From: an uncultured Paracoccaceae bacterium
GTDB lineage: Bacteria > Pseudomonadota > Alphaproteobacteria > Rhodobacterales > Rhodobacteraceae
Reading direction: 5' to 3'
DNA: 35,681 nt
NCBI GenBank assembly: GCA_938028765.1
Contig: CALIZF010000005.1
Coordinates: 1 to 35,681 of the forward strand
Under the pieces are notes generated by a model, which saw nothing but the letters and a program-made list of their open reading frames with translations, searched no databases and was not told the DNA's origin. The stretch's first letter is position 1; each line of letters begins with the position of its first letter. The position numbers were made by a program, and so were the translations under genes. Below, piece by piece: positions 1 to 10,049 of the stretch.

Positions 1-64
1 GGCATTCATCCCCGGCCAACGTTTCAGGCAGTGCAAGGCTGCTCGGCGGGGCCCGCCCGCGCCA

Positions 65-496
65 TCAGCGCGTCCGCAGGATGTCGAAGCCGGGCGGCGC
101 GAGGGTGAAGCCCGCAAAGCGGAAGCCGGGCGCCACCACGCAGGAGACGAGCGCAAAGGCCCCGGCCGGCGCCGCCGCCTGCCAGTGGCCGGCGGGCACG
201 ACGGCCTGCGGCGTCTCGCCCGCCGCGACCGCAGGCCCGAGCCTCGTCTCCCGCGCCGGTCCCGCGTCGGTTTCGGCGACGGCGAGGACAAGCGGCGCGC
301 CCGCGTGCCACAGCCAGATCTCGTCGGCGTCCACCCGATGCCAGTGGCTGCGCTCGCCGGCGCGGAGGAGGAACAGGATCAGCGTCGCCGCCGGGCGCGC
401 GCCCTCTGCCGCAGCCGCGGCCCAGGTCTGGCGATACCAGCCGCCCTCGGGGTGGGGTGCGAGGTTCAGGGCGGCGATGAGGGCGTCCGCGTCCAT
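65..496 (-). CDS. Cupin superfamily protein, DUF985 type
   Basis: A 143-residue single-domain cupin. The N-terminus has the PHPEGGWYRQTW signature of the DUF985 (cupin_5) family, and the first cupin motif is seen as ERSHWHRVDADEIWLWHAG (residues about 48-66), with the histidines that usually hold a metal. The second strand set ends in APGFRFAGF. The family is structurally a small beta barrel; its substrate is not established, so no reaction is assigned. The ATG at 496 shares its A with the TGA of the upstream gene (TGATG), so the two are probably translationally coupled. It is the last gene of the eno-containing minus-strand group. The length is usual for the family and the frame is intact. 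Confidence 0.87.
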   Translation of the reverse strand: MDADALIAALNLAPHPEGGWYRQTWAAAAAEGARPAATLILFLLRAGERSHWHRVDADEIWLWHAGAPLVLAVAETDAGPARETRLGPAVAAGETPQAVVPAGHWQAAAPAGAFALVSCVVAPGFRFAGFTLAPPGFDILRTR

Positions 497-1095
497 CAGG
501 GAAATCCGATCAGCTCTGGCGGAACCTGCCCGGTGACGGAGACCTCGGCAACCCGGTCCGGCCGGGTGGCAAGGCCCCGCCGCATCCGGTTCGTGGCGAA
601 ACCCCGCAGGTCGTCCGCCGGCACCCAGAGCCAGGGCCCGCGGCGCGCCGGCCGGCGCGAGGCGTCGCCCGAATTGACCGGCGAGAGCCAGAGCGCCCCG
701 GGCAGCGCGGCGAACAGCGCCTTCGGCGCGACCGTCAGCACGATCGCCTCGCGGTCGGCCAGTGCGGCGGCGAAGGCGGTGCCGCGCCCGTCCGGCCACA
801 GGAACACGCGCGCATCGAGCAGCCCCGCCCAGTCCGCCAGCGTCAGCGGCGGATCGAGGAACGCCTTCGCCCGTCCCATCAGCAGCGGCCGCTGGTGGTT
901 GAGCAGCGCGCCGGGCAGCGCGAGGGGCCTCGCGCGCAGGCGGATTGCGGCCGGGTCGATCCCGGCCCGCGCGGCGAGGTCGGCTGCCGGGCGCAGGCCC
1001 TCGGCCCGGATGCGGGGCAGGTTCGCGGCGGCGGTGACATGGATCAGCCGCCCGCCGACCGCGCGGGCGAAGGCCGAGGCGGGATCGTCCCGCAC
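496..1095 (-). CDS. Uncharacterised protein, DUF7002-like, possible ART-like fold
   Basis: A 199-residue protein with no transmembrane segment or signal peptide. Its N-terminus reads LIHVTAAANLPRIRAEGLRP (about residues 18-37). This has the H-x-T ... NL-x-x-I-x-x-x-GL pattern seen at the start of ADP-ribosyltransferase-like folds such as DarT and KptA, and in the DUF7002 family. A central ALLNHQRPLL and a VFLWPDG stretch also recall DUF7002. No experimental function is known to me for that family, and the ART link is inference. The start is uncertain: GTG at 1095 has a GAGG four bases upstream and is preferred, while TTG at 1098 is directly adjacent. It begins 6 bases after the eno stop and overlaps the cupin start by one base, so it is co-transcribed with both. 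Confidence 0.75.
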   Translation of the reverse strand: MRDDPASAFARAVGGRLIHVTAAANLPRIRAEGLRPAADLAARAGIDPAAIRLRARPLALPGALLNHQRPLLMGRAKAFLDPPLTLADWAGLLDARVFLWPDGRGTAFAAALADREAIVLTVAPKALFAALPGALWLSPVNSGDASRRPARRGPWLWVPADDLRGFATNRMRRGLATRPDRVAEVSVTGQVPPELIGFP

Positions 1096-1101
1096 CAAGC
1101 C

Positions 1102-3408
<2,307 letters not shown>

Positions 3409-3822
3409 TCAGCGCCGCGTCTCGGGCACGCCGTAAAGCTCCAGCCGGTGGCCCTTCAGCCGATAGCCGAGGCGGCGGGCGATCGCTTCCTGCAGGGCCT
3501 CGATCTCGGGGTCCACGAACTCGATCACCGCGCCGGTCGTCAGGTCGATCAGATGGTCGTGATGGTCGCGCGTCGAATCCTCGTAGCGCGCGCGGCCGTC
3601 GCGGAACTCGTGCCGGTCGAGGATCCCCGCCTCCTCGAACAGCTTAACGGTGCGATAGACTGTGGCGATCGAGATCTTCGGGTCGATCGCCGCCGCGCGG
3701 GTGTAGAGCGCCTCGACATCGGGGTGATCGTCGGCCTCTTCCAGCACCCGGGCGACGGTGCGCCGCTGGTCGGTCATGCGCAAGCCGCGCGCCTCGCAGC
3801 GGGCGATGATGCTGTCTGACAT
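3409..3822 (-). CDS. fur: Fur-family metalloregulator (Fur/Mur type)
   Basis: A 137-residue metal-responsive DNA-binding repressor. The winged helix is at residues 10-70, with the recognition helix SIATVYRTVKLFEEAG (51-66). The metal-sensing stretch HEFRDGRARYEDSTRDHHDH follows (71-90), then HLIDLTTGAVIEF. Where E. coli Fur has a CxxC zinc pair after HHDHLI, this protein has DLTTG, as in alphaproteobacterial Fur/Mur proteins that mostly respond to manganese. Whether it controls iron or manganese genes cannot be decided here. The ATG at 3822 has a GGGAGG ribosome site; a longer open frame upstream has no family similarity. It is divergent from argE, 133 bases apart, and no clear Fur box was seen between them. 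Confidence 0.93.
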   Translation of the reverse strand: MSDSIIARCEARGLRMTDQRRTVARVLEEADDHPDVEALYTRAAAIDPKISIATVYRTVKLFEEAGILDRHEFRDGRARYEDSTRDHHDHLIDLTTGAVIEFVDPEIEALQEAIARRLGYRLKGHRLELYGVPETRR

Positions 3823-3900
3823 GGCCCCTCCCGGCGCGGCAATGGTGCGGTTTTGACGGGGATAGCGCATCGGACCCGGCCGGGGAAACCCCGGATGGCG

Positions 3901-3929
3901 TTGACGCGGCCCGCCGGGCCGGGCAACGC
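3901..3929 (+). promoter_or_regulatory. Possible promoter of argE
   Basis: TTGACG at 3901-3906 is followed after 17 bases by CAACGC, a poor -10. The -35 and the spacer core (CGCCGGGCCG) closely resemble the strong tRNA-Asp promoter at 15908, which is why it is listed. The weak -10 keeps confidence low. Confidence 0.3.
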
Positions 3930-3955
3930 TCGGCACCGCAAGGCAGAGGGCGGGC

Positions 3956-5116
3956 ATGGATCTGGCAACGGCGCGGGATGTTCTGGCGGGGCTGGTCGCA
4001 CACCGCAGCGTCAGCCGCGAGCCGAACCTCGACCTCATCCGCTGGGTCGAGGCCTGGCTGGCGGCGCGGGGCATTCCCGCAACGGTGGTGATGCGGCCCT
4101 GCGGCACCAAGGCGCAGCTTTACGCGCAGGCCGGGCCTTCGGTGCCGGGCGGGGTGATCCTGTCGGGCCATTCCGACGTCGTGCCGGTGGACGGGCAGGC
4201 CTGGACATCCGACCCCTGGACGCTGACCGAACGCGACGGGCGCCTTCATGGCCGCGGGTCGGCGGACATGAAGGGCTTTGTCGCCCTTGCGATGGCGGCC
4301 CTGGCGCTGGCGCAGGCGCGGGGTGTCGCGCGGCCGTTGCAGCTCGCGCTCAGCTGCGACGAGGAACTGGGCTGCATGGCCGTGGTGCAGCTGATCGGGG
4401 CCATGAAGGCCGGCCTGCCGCCCGCCGCTGCCGTGATCGTGGGCGAGCCGACCGGCATGAAGGTCGTCACCGGACACAAGGGCGGCGCCGGCTGGCGCGT
4501 CCATGTCCGGGGGGTCGAAGTGCATTCGTCGCTGCTGCCCTACGGGGTCAGCGCCGTCATGGAGGCTGCGCGGCTGATCCAGTGGGCCAACGAGCGAAAT
4601 GCCGACAACGCGGCCCGCCCGCCCGGATCGCTGGCCGCCGCCTTCGATCCGCCCTTCACGACGCTGCATGCCGGCATGATCGCGGGCGGCACGGCCCACA
4701 ACATCACCGCAGCCGACTGCCGCTTCGCCTTCGAGGTGCGGGTGGTGCCGGGTGAGGAAGTGGACGCCTGGGTTGCCGCCTTCGAGGGCGAGGCGGCGCG
4801 GATCGCCGCCGCGATGCGCGCCGTCCGGCCCGAGGCGGGCATCGCGCTCGACCGGGTGTTCACCGTCCCGCCCGTGGTGCCGGAAGCTGCCGGTGCGGCC
4901 GAACGCATGACCCGCCGCCTGACCGGCGACAACGCCACCCGCGTCGTCAGCTACGGGACCGAGGGCGGGCAGTTCCAGGCTGCGGGCCTGTCCACCGTGG
5001 TCTGCGGGCCGGGCGACATTGTGCAGGCGCATCAGCCCGACGAGTTCCTGACGGTCGCGCAGTTCGCCGAAGGCTGGCGCTTCATGCAGCAGCTGGTGGC
5101 TGACCTCGCCGCGTGA
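3956..5116 (+). CDS. argE: Acetylornithine deacetylase, M20 metallopeptidase family
   Basis: Removes acetate from N-acetylornithine to give ornithine in arginine synthesis; a cytoplasmic di-zinc enzyme. The 386-residue product has the M20 motifs in order: SGHSDVVPVDG (metal ligand His72 and catalytic Asp74), GRGSADMKGF (Asp104), and SCDEELGC (general base Glu136 and ligand Glu137). The dimerisation/lid domain follows at about 180-290, and a C-terminal QAHQPDEF supplies the last histidine. SYGTEGGQFQ is typical of the ArgE/DapE branch, which supports argE over a plain carboxypeptidase. The ATG at 3956 starts a fully conserved N-terminus. The stop overlaps the GTG of a broken oxidoreductase fragment. 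Confidence 0.9.
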   Translation: MDLATARDVLAGLVAHRSVSREPNLDLIRWVEAWLAARGIPATVVMRPCGTKAQLYAQAGPSVPGGVILSGHSDVVPVDGQAWTSDPWTLTERDGRLHGRGSADMKGFVALAMAALALAQARGVARPLQLALSCDEELGCMAVVQLIGAMKAGLPPAAAVIVGEPTGMKVVTGHKGGAGWRVHVRGVEVHSSLLPYGVSAVMEAARLIQWANERNADNAARPPGSLAAAFDPPFTTLHAGMIAGGTAHNITAADCRFAFEVRVVPGEEVDAWVAAFEGEAARIAAAMRAVRPEAGIALDRVFTVPPVVPEAAGAAERMTRRLTGDNATRVVSYGTEGGQFQAAGLSTVVCGPGDIVQAHQPDEFLTVAQFAEGWRFMQQLVADLAA

Positions 5117-5236
5117 CCTTCCCCGTCGCGCAGGCGGGCCCGCCGCGCTCGCGGCTGCCTGCATCGGGCCGACACCGTCGTGGTCGGCGGCGGGATCGCG
5201 GGGGTCTGCACCGCGCTTTTCGCCGCCCGCCGGGGG
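5113..5236 (+). pseudogene. N-terminal remnant of an FAD-dependent oxidoreductase
   Basis: Codons 5171-5236 read DTVVVGGGIAGVCTALFAARRG, a textbook beta-alpha-beta dinucleotide-binding start (GxGxxG) of the DAO/FAD-dependent oxidoreductase class. The frame then runs into unrelated sequence and the start of the next gene. A GTG at 5113 overlaps the argE stop as GTGA, the coupling style used elsewhere here, but a one-base shift near 5168 separates it from the Rossmann motif. I read this as the stump of a gene that once followed argE and was deleted. The fragment is too short for a working enzyme. It could in principle be read as a 37-residue extension of the next gene, but that gene has its own ribosome site. 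Confidence 0.6.
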
Positions 5237-5290
5237 TTGCCCCCGCCCGCCAGAGGGACCAGTTTAGGGGTCTTCACGCGAGGATACGCC

Positions 5291-6457
5291 ATGCCCGTCA
5301 AGAACCGCTTTGCCGAGCTTCTGCCCGAGATCGCCGCCTGGCGGCGGGATCTGCACGAGAACCCCGAGCTGCTCTTCGAGGTGCACCGCACCGCCGGCGT
5401 CGTCGCGGCGAAGCTGCGCGAATTCGGCTGCGACGAGGTGGTCGAGGGGATCGGCCGCACCGGCGTCGTCGGCGTCATCCGCGGGCGGACCGACACGAAG
5501 GGCCGGGTCGTCGGCCTGCGCGCCGACATGGACGCGCTGCCGATCCACGAGGCGACCGGCAAGCCCCATGCCTCGAAGGTGCCGGGCCGGATGCACGCCT
5601 GCGGTCACGACGGGCACACCGCCATGCTGCTCGGCGCCGCCAAGTATCTGTGCGAAACGCGCGCCTTCGACGGCACCGCCGTGGTGATCTTCCAGCCCGC
5701 CGAGGAAGGCGGTGGTGGCGGCCGCGAGATGTGCGCCGACGGCATGATGGACCGCTTCGGCATTCAGGAGGTCTACGGGATGCACAACATGCCGGGCCTG
5801 CCGGTCGGCGAGTTCGCGATCCGCCCCGGTGCCTTCTTCGCCGCGACCGACCAGTTCACCATCGACGTGACCGGGCGCGGCGGGCATGCGGCGAAGCCGC
5901 ACGAGACGATCGACACCACCGTGGTCGCCGCGCACCTCGTGCTGGCGCTGCAGACCATCGTCAGCCGCAACACCGATCCGCTGAAGAACGTCGTCGTGTC
6001 GGTCACGTCCTTCCGCACCGGATCCGAGGCCCACAACGTCATTCCCCAGACGGTGCAGCTGCGCGGCACGGTGCGCACGCTGGAAGCAGCGATGCGCGAC
6101 ATGGCCGAGGCGCGAATCCGCGCCATCGTCGAACACACCGCCGCCGCTTTCGGTGCGACGACGACGGTGGACTACCAGCGGGGCTATCCCGTGATGGTCA
6201 ACCATCCGGCCGAGACCGAGCACGCCGCCGCGGTGGCCGCCGCGATCGCGGGCAAGCCCGTGCGCGAGGTGCCGCCGCTGATGGGCGGCGAGGATTTCGC
6301 CTACATGCTCGAGGAACGCCCCGGCGCCTACATCCTCGTCGGCAACGGCGATACCGCGGGCGTCCACCACCCCGCCTACGACTTCGACGACAATGCGATC
6401 CCGGCCGGATCGTCCTGGTACGCCGGCATGGTCGAGGCGCGGATGCCGGCGGCCTGA
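5291..6457 (+). CDS. M20 family aminoacylase/amidohydrolase (hippurate-hydrolase type)
   Basis: A 388-residue cytoplasmic metal-dependent amidohydrolase of the M20D group, which removes acyl groups from N-acyl amino acids or related amides. Visible motifs: WRRDLHENPELLFE at the N-terminus, LRADMDALPI (about 76-85), HACGHDGH (102-109, with cysteine and histidine metal ligands), QPAEEGGGGG (135-144, catalytic glutamate pair), GRGGHAAKPH in the lid domain, and GGEDFAYM near the C-terminus. The exact substrate (hippurate, indole-amino acid, N-acetyl amino acid) is not fixed by sequence. The ATG at 5291 follows GCGAGGA and was chosen over the in-frame GTG at 5180, which lies inside the oxidoreductase remnant. 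Confidence 0.9.
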   Translation: MPVKNRFAELLPEIAAWRRDLHENPELLFEVHRTAGVVAAKLREFGCDEVVEGIGRTGVVGVIRGRTDTKGRVVGLRADMDALPIHEATGKPHASKVPGRMHACGHDGHTAMLLGAAKYLCETRAFDGTAVVIFQPAEEGGGGGREMCADGMMDRFGIQEVYGMHNMPGLPVGEFAIRPGAFFAATDQFTIDVTGRGGHAAKPHETIDTTVVAAHLVLALQTIVSRNTDPLKNVVVSVTSFRTGSEAHNVIPQTVQLRGTVRTLEAAMRDMAEARIRAIVEHTAAAFGATTTVDYQRGYPVMVNHPAETEHAAAVAAAIAGKPVREVPPLMGGEDFAYMLEERPGAYILVGNGDTAGVHHPAYDFDDNAIPAGSSWYAGMVEARMPAA

Positions 6458-6578
6458 CGCCGCAGGCGGGCCGGCCGGGACACCAGCCTGCCCGCGGAAA
6501 CGGGCACGGGCTGGCACGCGCATGCTGGGGCAGCGCGACCGCGAGCGGGGTGCCCGATCGGTCGCGCCTTCGTCCCTG

Positions 6579-6601
6579 CGCCGCGCCTGCATGGCGCGGC
6601 G
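6579..6601 (-). terminator. Strong hairpin between convergent genes
   Basis: A perfect 9-bp stem, CGCCGCGCC/GGCGCGGCG with loop TGCAT, sits 5 bases beyond the moaA stop codon and also downstream of the M20 gene. No U tract follows on either strand, so this is a likely message-end structure rather than a classical intrinsic terminator. Confidence 0.45.
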
Positions 6602-6605
6602 GCGG

Positions 6606-7610
6606 TCAGCCGCCCGTGTGGCTCATGTGCCGGCTGACCTGCCCGGCCACGGTGCGGCGGGAATAGTCGAAGTCGTGTCCCTTGGGTTTCCGCGCGATCG
6701 CCGCGCGGATCGCGGCCTCGAGGCCCGCGTCGTCGGCGCTGGCGCGCAAGGGCGCGCGCAGGTCCGCTGCGTCCTCCTGCCCGAGGCACATGAAAAGCTC
6801 GCCCGTGCAGGTGACCCGCACGCGGTTGCAGCTTTCGCAGAAGTTGTGGGTGAGAGGCGTGATGAAACCGATCTTCTGCCCGGTTTCGACCAGCCTGACA
6901 TAGCGTGCGGGGCCGCCCGTGCGCTCGGTTAGGTCGATCAGCGTATGGCGCGCGGCATAGCGGCGGCGCAGGTCCGAGAGGGGCCAGTACTGGTCCAGCC
7001 GGTCGGCTTCGCCCATGTCGCCCATGGGCATCACCTCGATCCAGGTGAGGTCATGGCCCTGTTCGGCGCACCATTCGGTCAGGCGGAACTGCTCGTCCTC
7101 GTTGAAGCCCTTCAGCGCCACCGCGTTGATCTTCACGCGCAGGCCGGCGGCCTGCGCGGCCGCGATCCCCTCCAGCACCTGCGGCAGGCGGCCCCAGCGG
7201 GTGATCGCGGCGAACTTCGCGGGGTCGAGCGTGTCGAGGCTGACGTTCACCCGCCGGACGCCGCAGGCGGCAAGATCGGCGGCGAAGCGGGCAAGCTGGC
7301 TGCCGTTCGTCGTCAGCGTCAGCTCGTCCAGCGCGCCCGACGCCAGATGCCGCGCCATCGCGCGGAAGAACGTCATGATCCCCTTGCGCACCAGCGGCTC
7401 GCCCCCGGTGATGCGCAGCTTGCGCACGCCCATCCGCACGAAGGCCGAGCAGAGGCGGTCGAGCTCCTCGAGCGTCAGCAGGTCGGCCTTCGGCAGGAAC
7501 GTCATATGCTCCGCCATGCAGTAGGTGCAGCGGAAGTCGCACCGGTCGGTGACCGAGACGCGCAGGTAGGTGATCGCGCGGGCGAAGGGGTCGATCAGCG
7601 GGGCGTTCAT
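6606..7610 (-). CDS. moaA: GTP 3',8-cyclase MoaA
   Basis: A radical SAM enzyme that rearranges GTP in the first step of molybdenum cofactor synthesis, acting with MoaC. The 334-residue product has the SAM-cluster motif at Cys24, Cys28 and Cys31 (CDFRCTYC), the SAM-binding GGEP at 69-72, and the second iron-sulphur cluster at Cys258, Cys261 and Cys275 ([20 protein letters not shown]). It ends in SHTGG, and this C-terminal double glycine is conserved and needed for function in the family. Length and motifs are complete. No other molybdenum cofactor gene is in the window. The ATG at 7610 lies close behind a TATAGC box, which leaves little or no leader. Confidence 0.97.
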   Translation of the reverse strand: MNAPLIDPFARAITYLRVSVTDRCDFRCTYCMAEHMTFLPKADLLTLEELDRLCSAFVRMGVRKLRITGGEPLVRKGIMTFFRAMARHLASGALDELTLTTNGSQLARFAADLAACGVRRVNVSLDTLDPAKFAAITRWGRLPQVLEGIAAAQAAGLRVKINAVALKGFNEDEQFRLTEWCAEQGHDLTWIEVMPMGDMGEADRLDQYWPLSDLRRRYAARHTLIDLTERTGGPARYVRLVETGQKIGFITPLTHNFCESCNRVRVTCTGELFMCLGQEDAADLRAPLRASADDAGLEAAIRAAIARKPKGHDFDYSRRTVAGQVSRHMSHTGG

Positions 7611-7618
7611 GCCGCAAG

Positions 7619-7645
7619 GCTATAGCGGCGCAGCGCGCACTTCAA
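7619..7645 (-). promoter_or_regulatory. Possible moaA promoter, short leader
   Basis: On the minus strand a TTGAAG (7645-7640) and a TATAGC (7624-7619) lie 15 bases apart, with TATAGC ending only 8 bases before the moaA ATG. If used, transcription would start at or next to the ATG, giving a nearly leaderless message. The spacing is short and the assignment is weak. Confidence 0.3.
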
Positions 7646-7709
7646 GCACCGTGCGGGTATGGGTTGCGGGCGATTGCGGGCGGCGGGCGGTGCGGCTAGC
7701 CTTGGTGCG

Positions 7710-8219
7710 ATGCCGCTTCGCCTTGCGCTTGTCCTCACGCTTGCTGCCGTGGTCGCGCTGCCGGGCTGCGCTCGGCTTGGGCTGGCGCGGGGCGGCGCGG
7801 CGGCAGTGCCGGCGACACCCGCGGGGGCGGATACGCCGCGCCCGATGGCCCGGCCGGATGCGGCGCTGCAGGCGGCGCCCGCGCGTCCCCCGGCCTTCGG
7901 CGGCGCGGCCTCCCGGCCTGCCGCGGCGCTCGACACCACGACCGCGGCAGAGCGCGCGGCGGCGGTGGCCGCACCGGATGCCGGGACGGTCCTGGGGACG
8001 GTGACCGCATCGCTCGGGAACCCGGCCGAAGGGGGGTTCTGGCTGACGACCGCGCTGGTCACCGCGCCGCGGCAGGGGGCGGTCCGGCTGCCCTCCGGCC
8101 GGTCCGTGGCGGTCGAACTGCGGCCGGGCCCGGGGGCGGCGCAGCTGTCGCTGGCCGCCTACCGCGCGCTGGACCTCGGCCTGACGGACCTGCCGGTGGT
8201 GACGGTGGTCGGGCGATGA
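7710..8219 (+). CDS. Uncharacterised lipoprotein
   Basis: A 169-residue predicted lipoprotein. The start at 7710 gives a type II signal peptide: MPLR, then a hydrophobic run, then ALPGC with the lipobox cysteine at residue 20. A long Ala/Pro-rich linker (about 27-105) leads to a conserved C-terminal part containing TVTASLGNPAEGGFWLTT and RSVAVELRPGPGAAQLSLAAYRALDL. This C-terminal pattern is common in short Rhodobacteraceae proteins that have been loosely called 'D-galactarate dehydratase' in databases. Nothing here supports that enzyme. An in-frame upstream start at 7659 would bury the signal peptide and is rejected. Its stop overlaps the next start (ATGA), so the two genes are coupled. Confidence 0.78.
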   Translation: MPLRLALVLTLAAVVALPGCARLGLARGGAAAVPATPAGADTPRPMARPDAALQAAPARPPAFGGAASRPAAALDTTTAAERAAAVAAPDAGTVLGTVTASLGNPAEGGFWLTTALVTAPRQGAVRLPSGRSVAVELRPGPGAAQLSLAAYRALDLGLTDLPVVTVVGR

Positions 8220-9877
8220 CAGCACCCGGGCGGCGGCTGTTCACCGCGGCGGCGCTGGCGGATGCGCAGAAGCCGGGGGGCTGGGCGCGGCTGCGGGCCG
8301 CGTTCCGCTGGAGCATCCCGCCGGGCTTCACCATCCCCGACGCCTGCTGCGACTCCTGGGCGCGCGCCCAGCCCGGCCGCGTGGCGCTGATCGAGGTCGC
8401 ACCCGACGGCGCGATCCGGGACTGGACCTATGCCGCCCTGCGCGAGGCGTCCGACCGGCTTTCGGCGGCCTTCCGCGCGGCGGGCGTCGAGCGCGGCGAT
8501 CGCGTCGGCATCCTTCTGCCGCAGGGGGCGGCGGCGATCCTTGCGCACCTCGCCGCGCAGAAGGCGGGGGCAGTGGCGCTGCCGCTCTTCACGCTCTTCG
8601 GCCCCGATGCGCTGGCCTTCCGGCTGGCCGATTCGGGGGCGAAGGCGATCGTCACCGACGCGGAGAACCTCGGCAAGGTGATGGACCTGCGCCCGGACCT
8701 GCCCGCGCTGGCCGCGGTCTATGCGACCGCGGGCGCCCGCGCCCCGGCGCTCGACCTGTGGGAGGCGATCGCGGCGGCGCGGCCCGTGGCCCCGCTGGCG
8801 GGGGTCGGGGCCGAGGACCCGGCGGTGATGATCTATACCTCCGGCACCACCGGCGCGCCCAAGGGGGTGCTGCACGCGCACCGCTTCCTGATCGGCCACC
8901 TGCCCTCGATGGAACTGACCCACGAAGGCTTCCCCCAGCCTGGCGACCGGGGCTGGACGCCGGCCGACTGGGCCTGGATCGGCGGGCTGATGGACATGGC
9001 GATGCCCTGCCTCTACTACGGCGTGCCGCTGGTCGCGCACCGGATGCGCAAGTTCGATCCCGGCGCCGCCGCACGGCTGATCCGCGACCGGGGGATCCGC
9101 AACGTCTTCATGCCGCCGACCGCGCTGAAGATGCTGCGTGCCGAGGGGGCGGGGCCGGTGCCGCTGCGGTCGGTGTCCTCGGGCGGCGAAAGCCTCGGGG
9201 CGGAACTGCTCGACTGGGGCCGGGCGACCTTCGGCTGCCCGGTGAACGAGCTTTACGGCCAGACCGAATGCAACCTGACCGTCACGCAGGCGGCGGGCTT
9301 CATGCCGGTGCGGCCGGGCACGATGGGGCAGGCCATCCCCGGCTTCGAGGTGGCGCTGATCGACGGCGCGGGCGAACCCGTTCCTGCCGGGACGATGGGC
9401 GAGATCGCGGTGCGGCGGGGCGCGGCGACGATGTTCCTGCGCTACTGGAACCAGCCCGACCGGACGGCGGCGAAATTCGCGGGCGACTGGATGCGGACGG
9501 GCGACCTTGGGGTGCAGGATGCCGAGGGCTACATCTCCTATGTCGCGCGCGACGACGACATCATCACATCGGCCGGTTACCGCATCGGCCCGTCCGAGAT
9601 CGAGGATTGCCTGTCGGGCGACCCCGATGTGGCGATGGCCGCCGTGGTCGGCCTGCCCGATCCGGTGCGGACCGAGGCGGTGACGGCCTTCGTCGTGCTG
9701 CGTCCCGGCGCGGTCTGGGACGGCGCGGCCGAGGCGCGGCTGATCGCCCGCGTCCGCGCCCGCGTCTCGCCCCATGCGGCACCGCGCGCGGTGCATGTGG
9801 TGGAGGCGCTGCCGATGACGGCCACGGGCAAGGTCCTGCGCCGCGAGTTGCGCGCGGGGCGCGCCTCGCAGACGTGA
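8216..9877 (+). CDS. AMP-dependent acyl-CoA synthetase (acetyl/medium-chain type)
   Basis: Activates a carboxylic acid to acyl-AMP and then acyl-CoA. The 553-residue product has the core A3 loop YTSGTTGAPKG (207-217), GGESLG, the A5 motif YGQTECN, the A7/A8 hinge TGDLGVQDAEGYISYVARDDDII, and the A10 lysine in TGKVLRREL (Lys539), which performs adenylation. The two-domain ANL layout is complete. WTPADWAWIGGLMD is typical of the acetyl-CoA synthetase-like/medium-chain group, shorter than classical Acs (about 650) and lacking its N-terminal extension. The substrate is probably a short to medium chain acid but is not fixed. Its ATG overlaps the stop of the lipoprotein gene by 4 bases. Confidence 0.9.
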   Translation: MTAPGRRLFTAAALADAQKPGGWARLRAAFRWSIPPGFTIPDACCDSWARAQPGRVALIEVAPDGAIRDWTYAALREASDRLSAAFRAAGVERGDRVGILLPQGAAAILAHLAAQKAGAVALPLFTLFGPDALAFRLADSGAKAIVTDAENLGKVMDLRPDLPALAAVYATAGARAPALDLWEAIAAARPVAPLAGVGAEDPAVMIYTSGTTGAPKGVLHAHRFLIGHLPSMELTHEGFPQPGDRGWTPADWAWIGGLMDMAMPCLYYGVPLVAHRMRKFDPGAAARLIRDRGIRNVFMPPTALKMLRAEGAGPVPLRSVSSGGESLGAELLDWGRATFGCPVNELYGQTECNLTVTQAAGFMPVRPGTMGQAIPGFEVALIDGAGEPVPAGTMGEIAVRRGAATMFLRYWNQPDRTAAKFAGDWMRTGDLGVQDAEGYISYVARDDDIITSAGYRIGPSEIEDCLSGDPDVAMAAVVGLPDPVRTEAVTAFVVLRPGAVWDGAAEARLIARVRARVSPHAAPRAVHVVEALPMTATGKVLRRELRAGRASQT

Positions 9878-10049
9878 TCGGGGCCCCGGCGCGCCGGTCT
9901 TCGCCTCGGCCCCGCGCGCGTCCGCCCGGTGCGCAGGTCGCCCGCGCGCTCTGCCGACGGGGGACCGCGCGCGGCCGGATCCGAGCCGGGTGCGCCGGCC
10001 GCCAGCACGGCACTTGCGCGTCGCTCCGGCAGGGTGCAGCGTCGCTGCC

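Noticed and set aside
496..1098. DarT-type toxin-antitoxin system
   Set aside because: Only a motif-level similarity at the N-terminus; the neighbours are eno and a cupin and no macrodomain antitoxin is present.
7659..7709. Upstream in-frame start for the lipoprotein gene
   Set aside because: It would place 17 residues before the signal peptide and bury the lipobox; the ATG at 7710 gives a proper lipoprotein signal.
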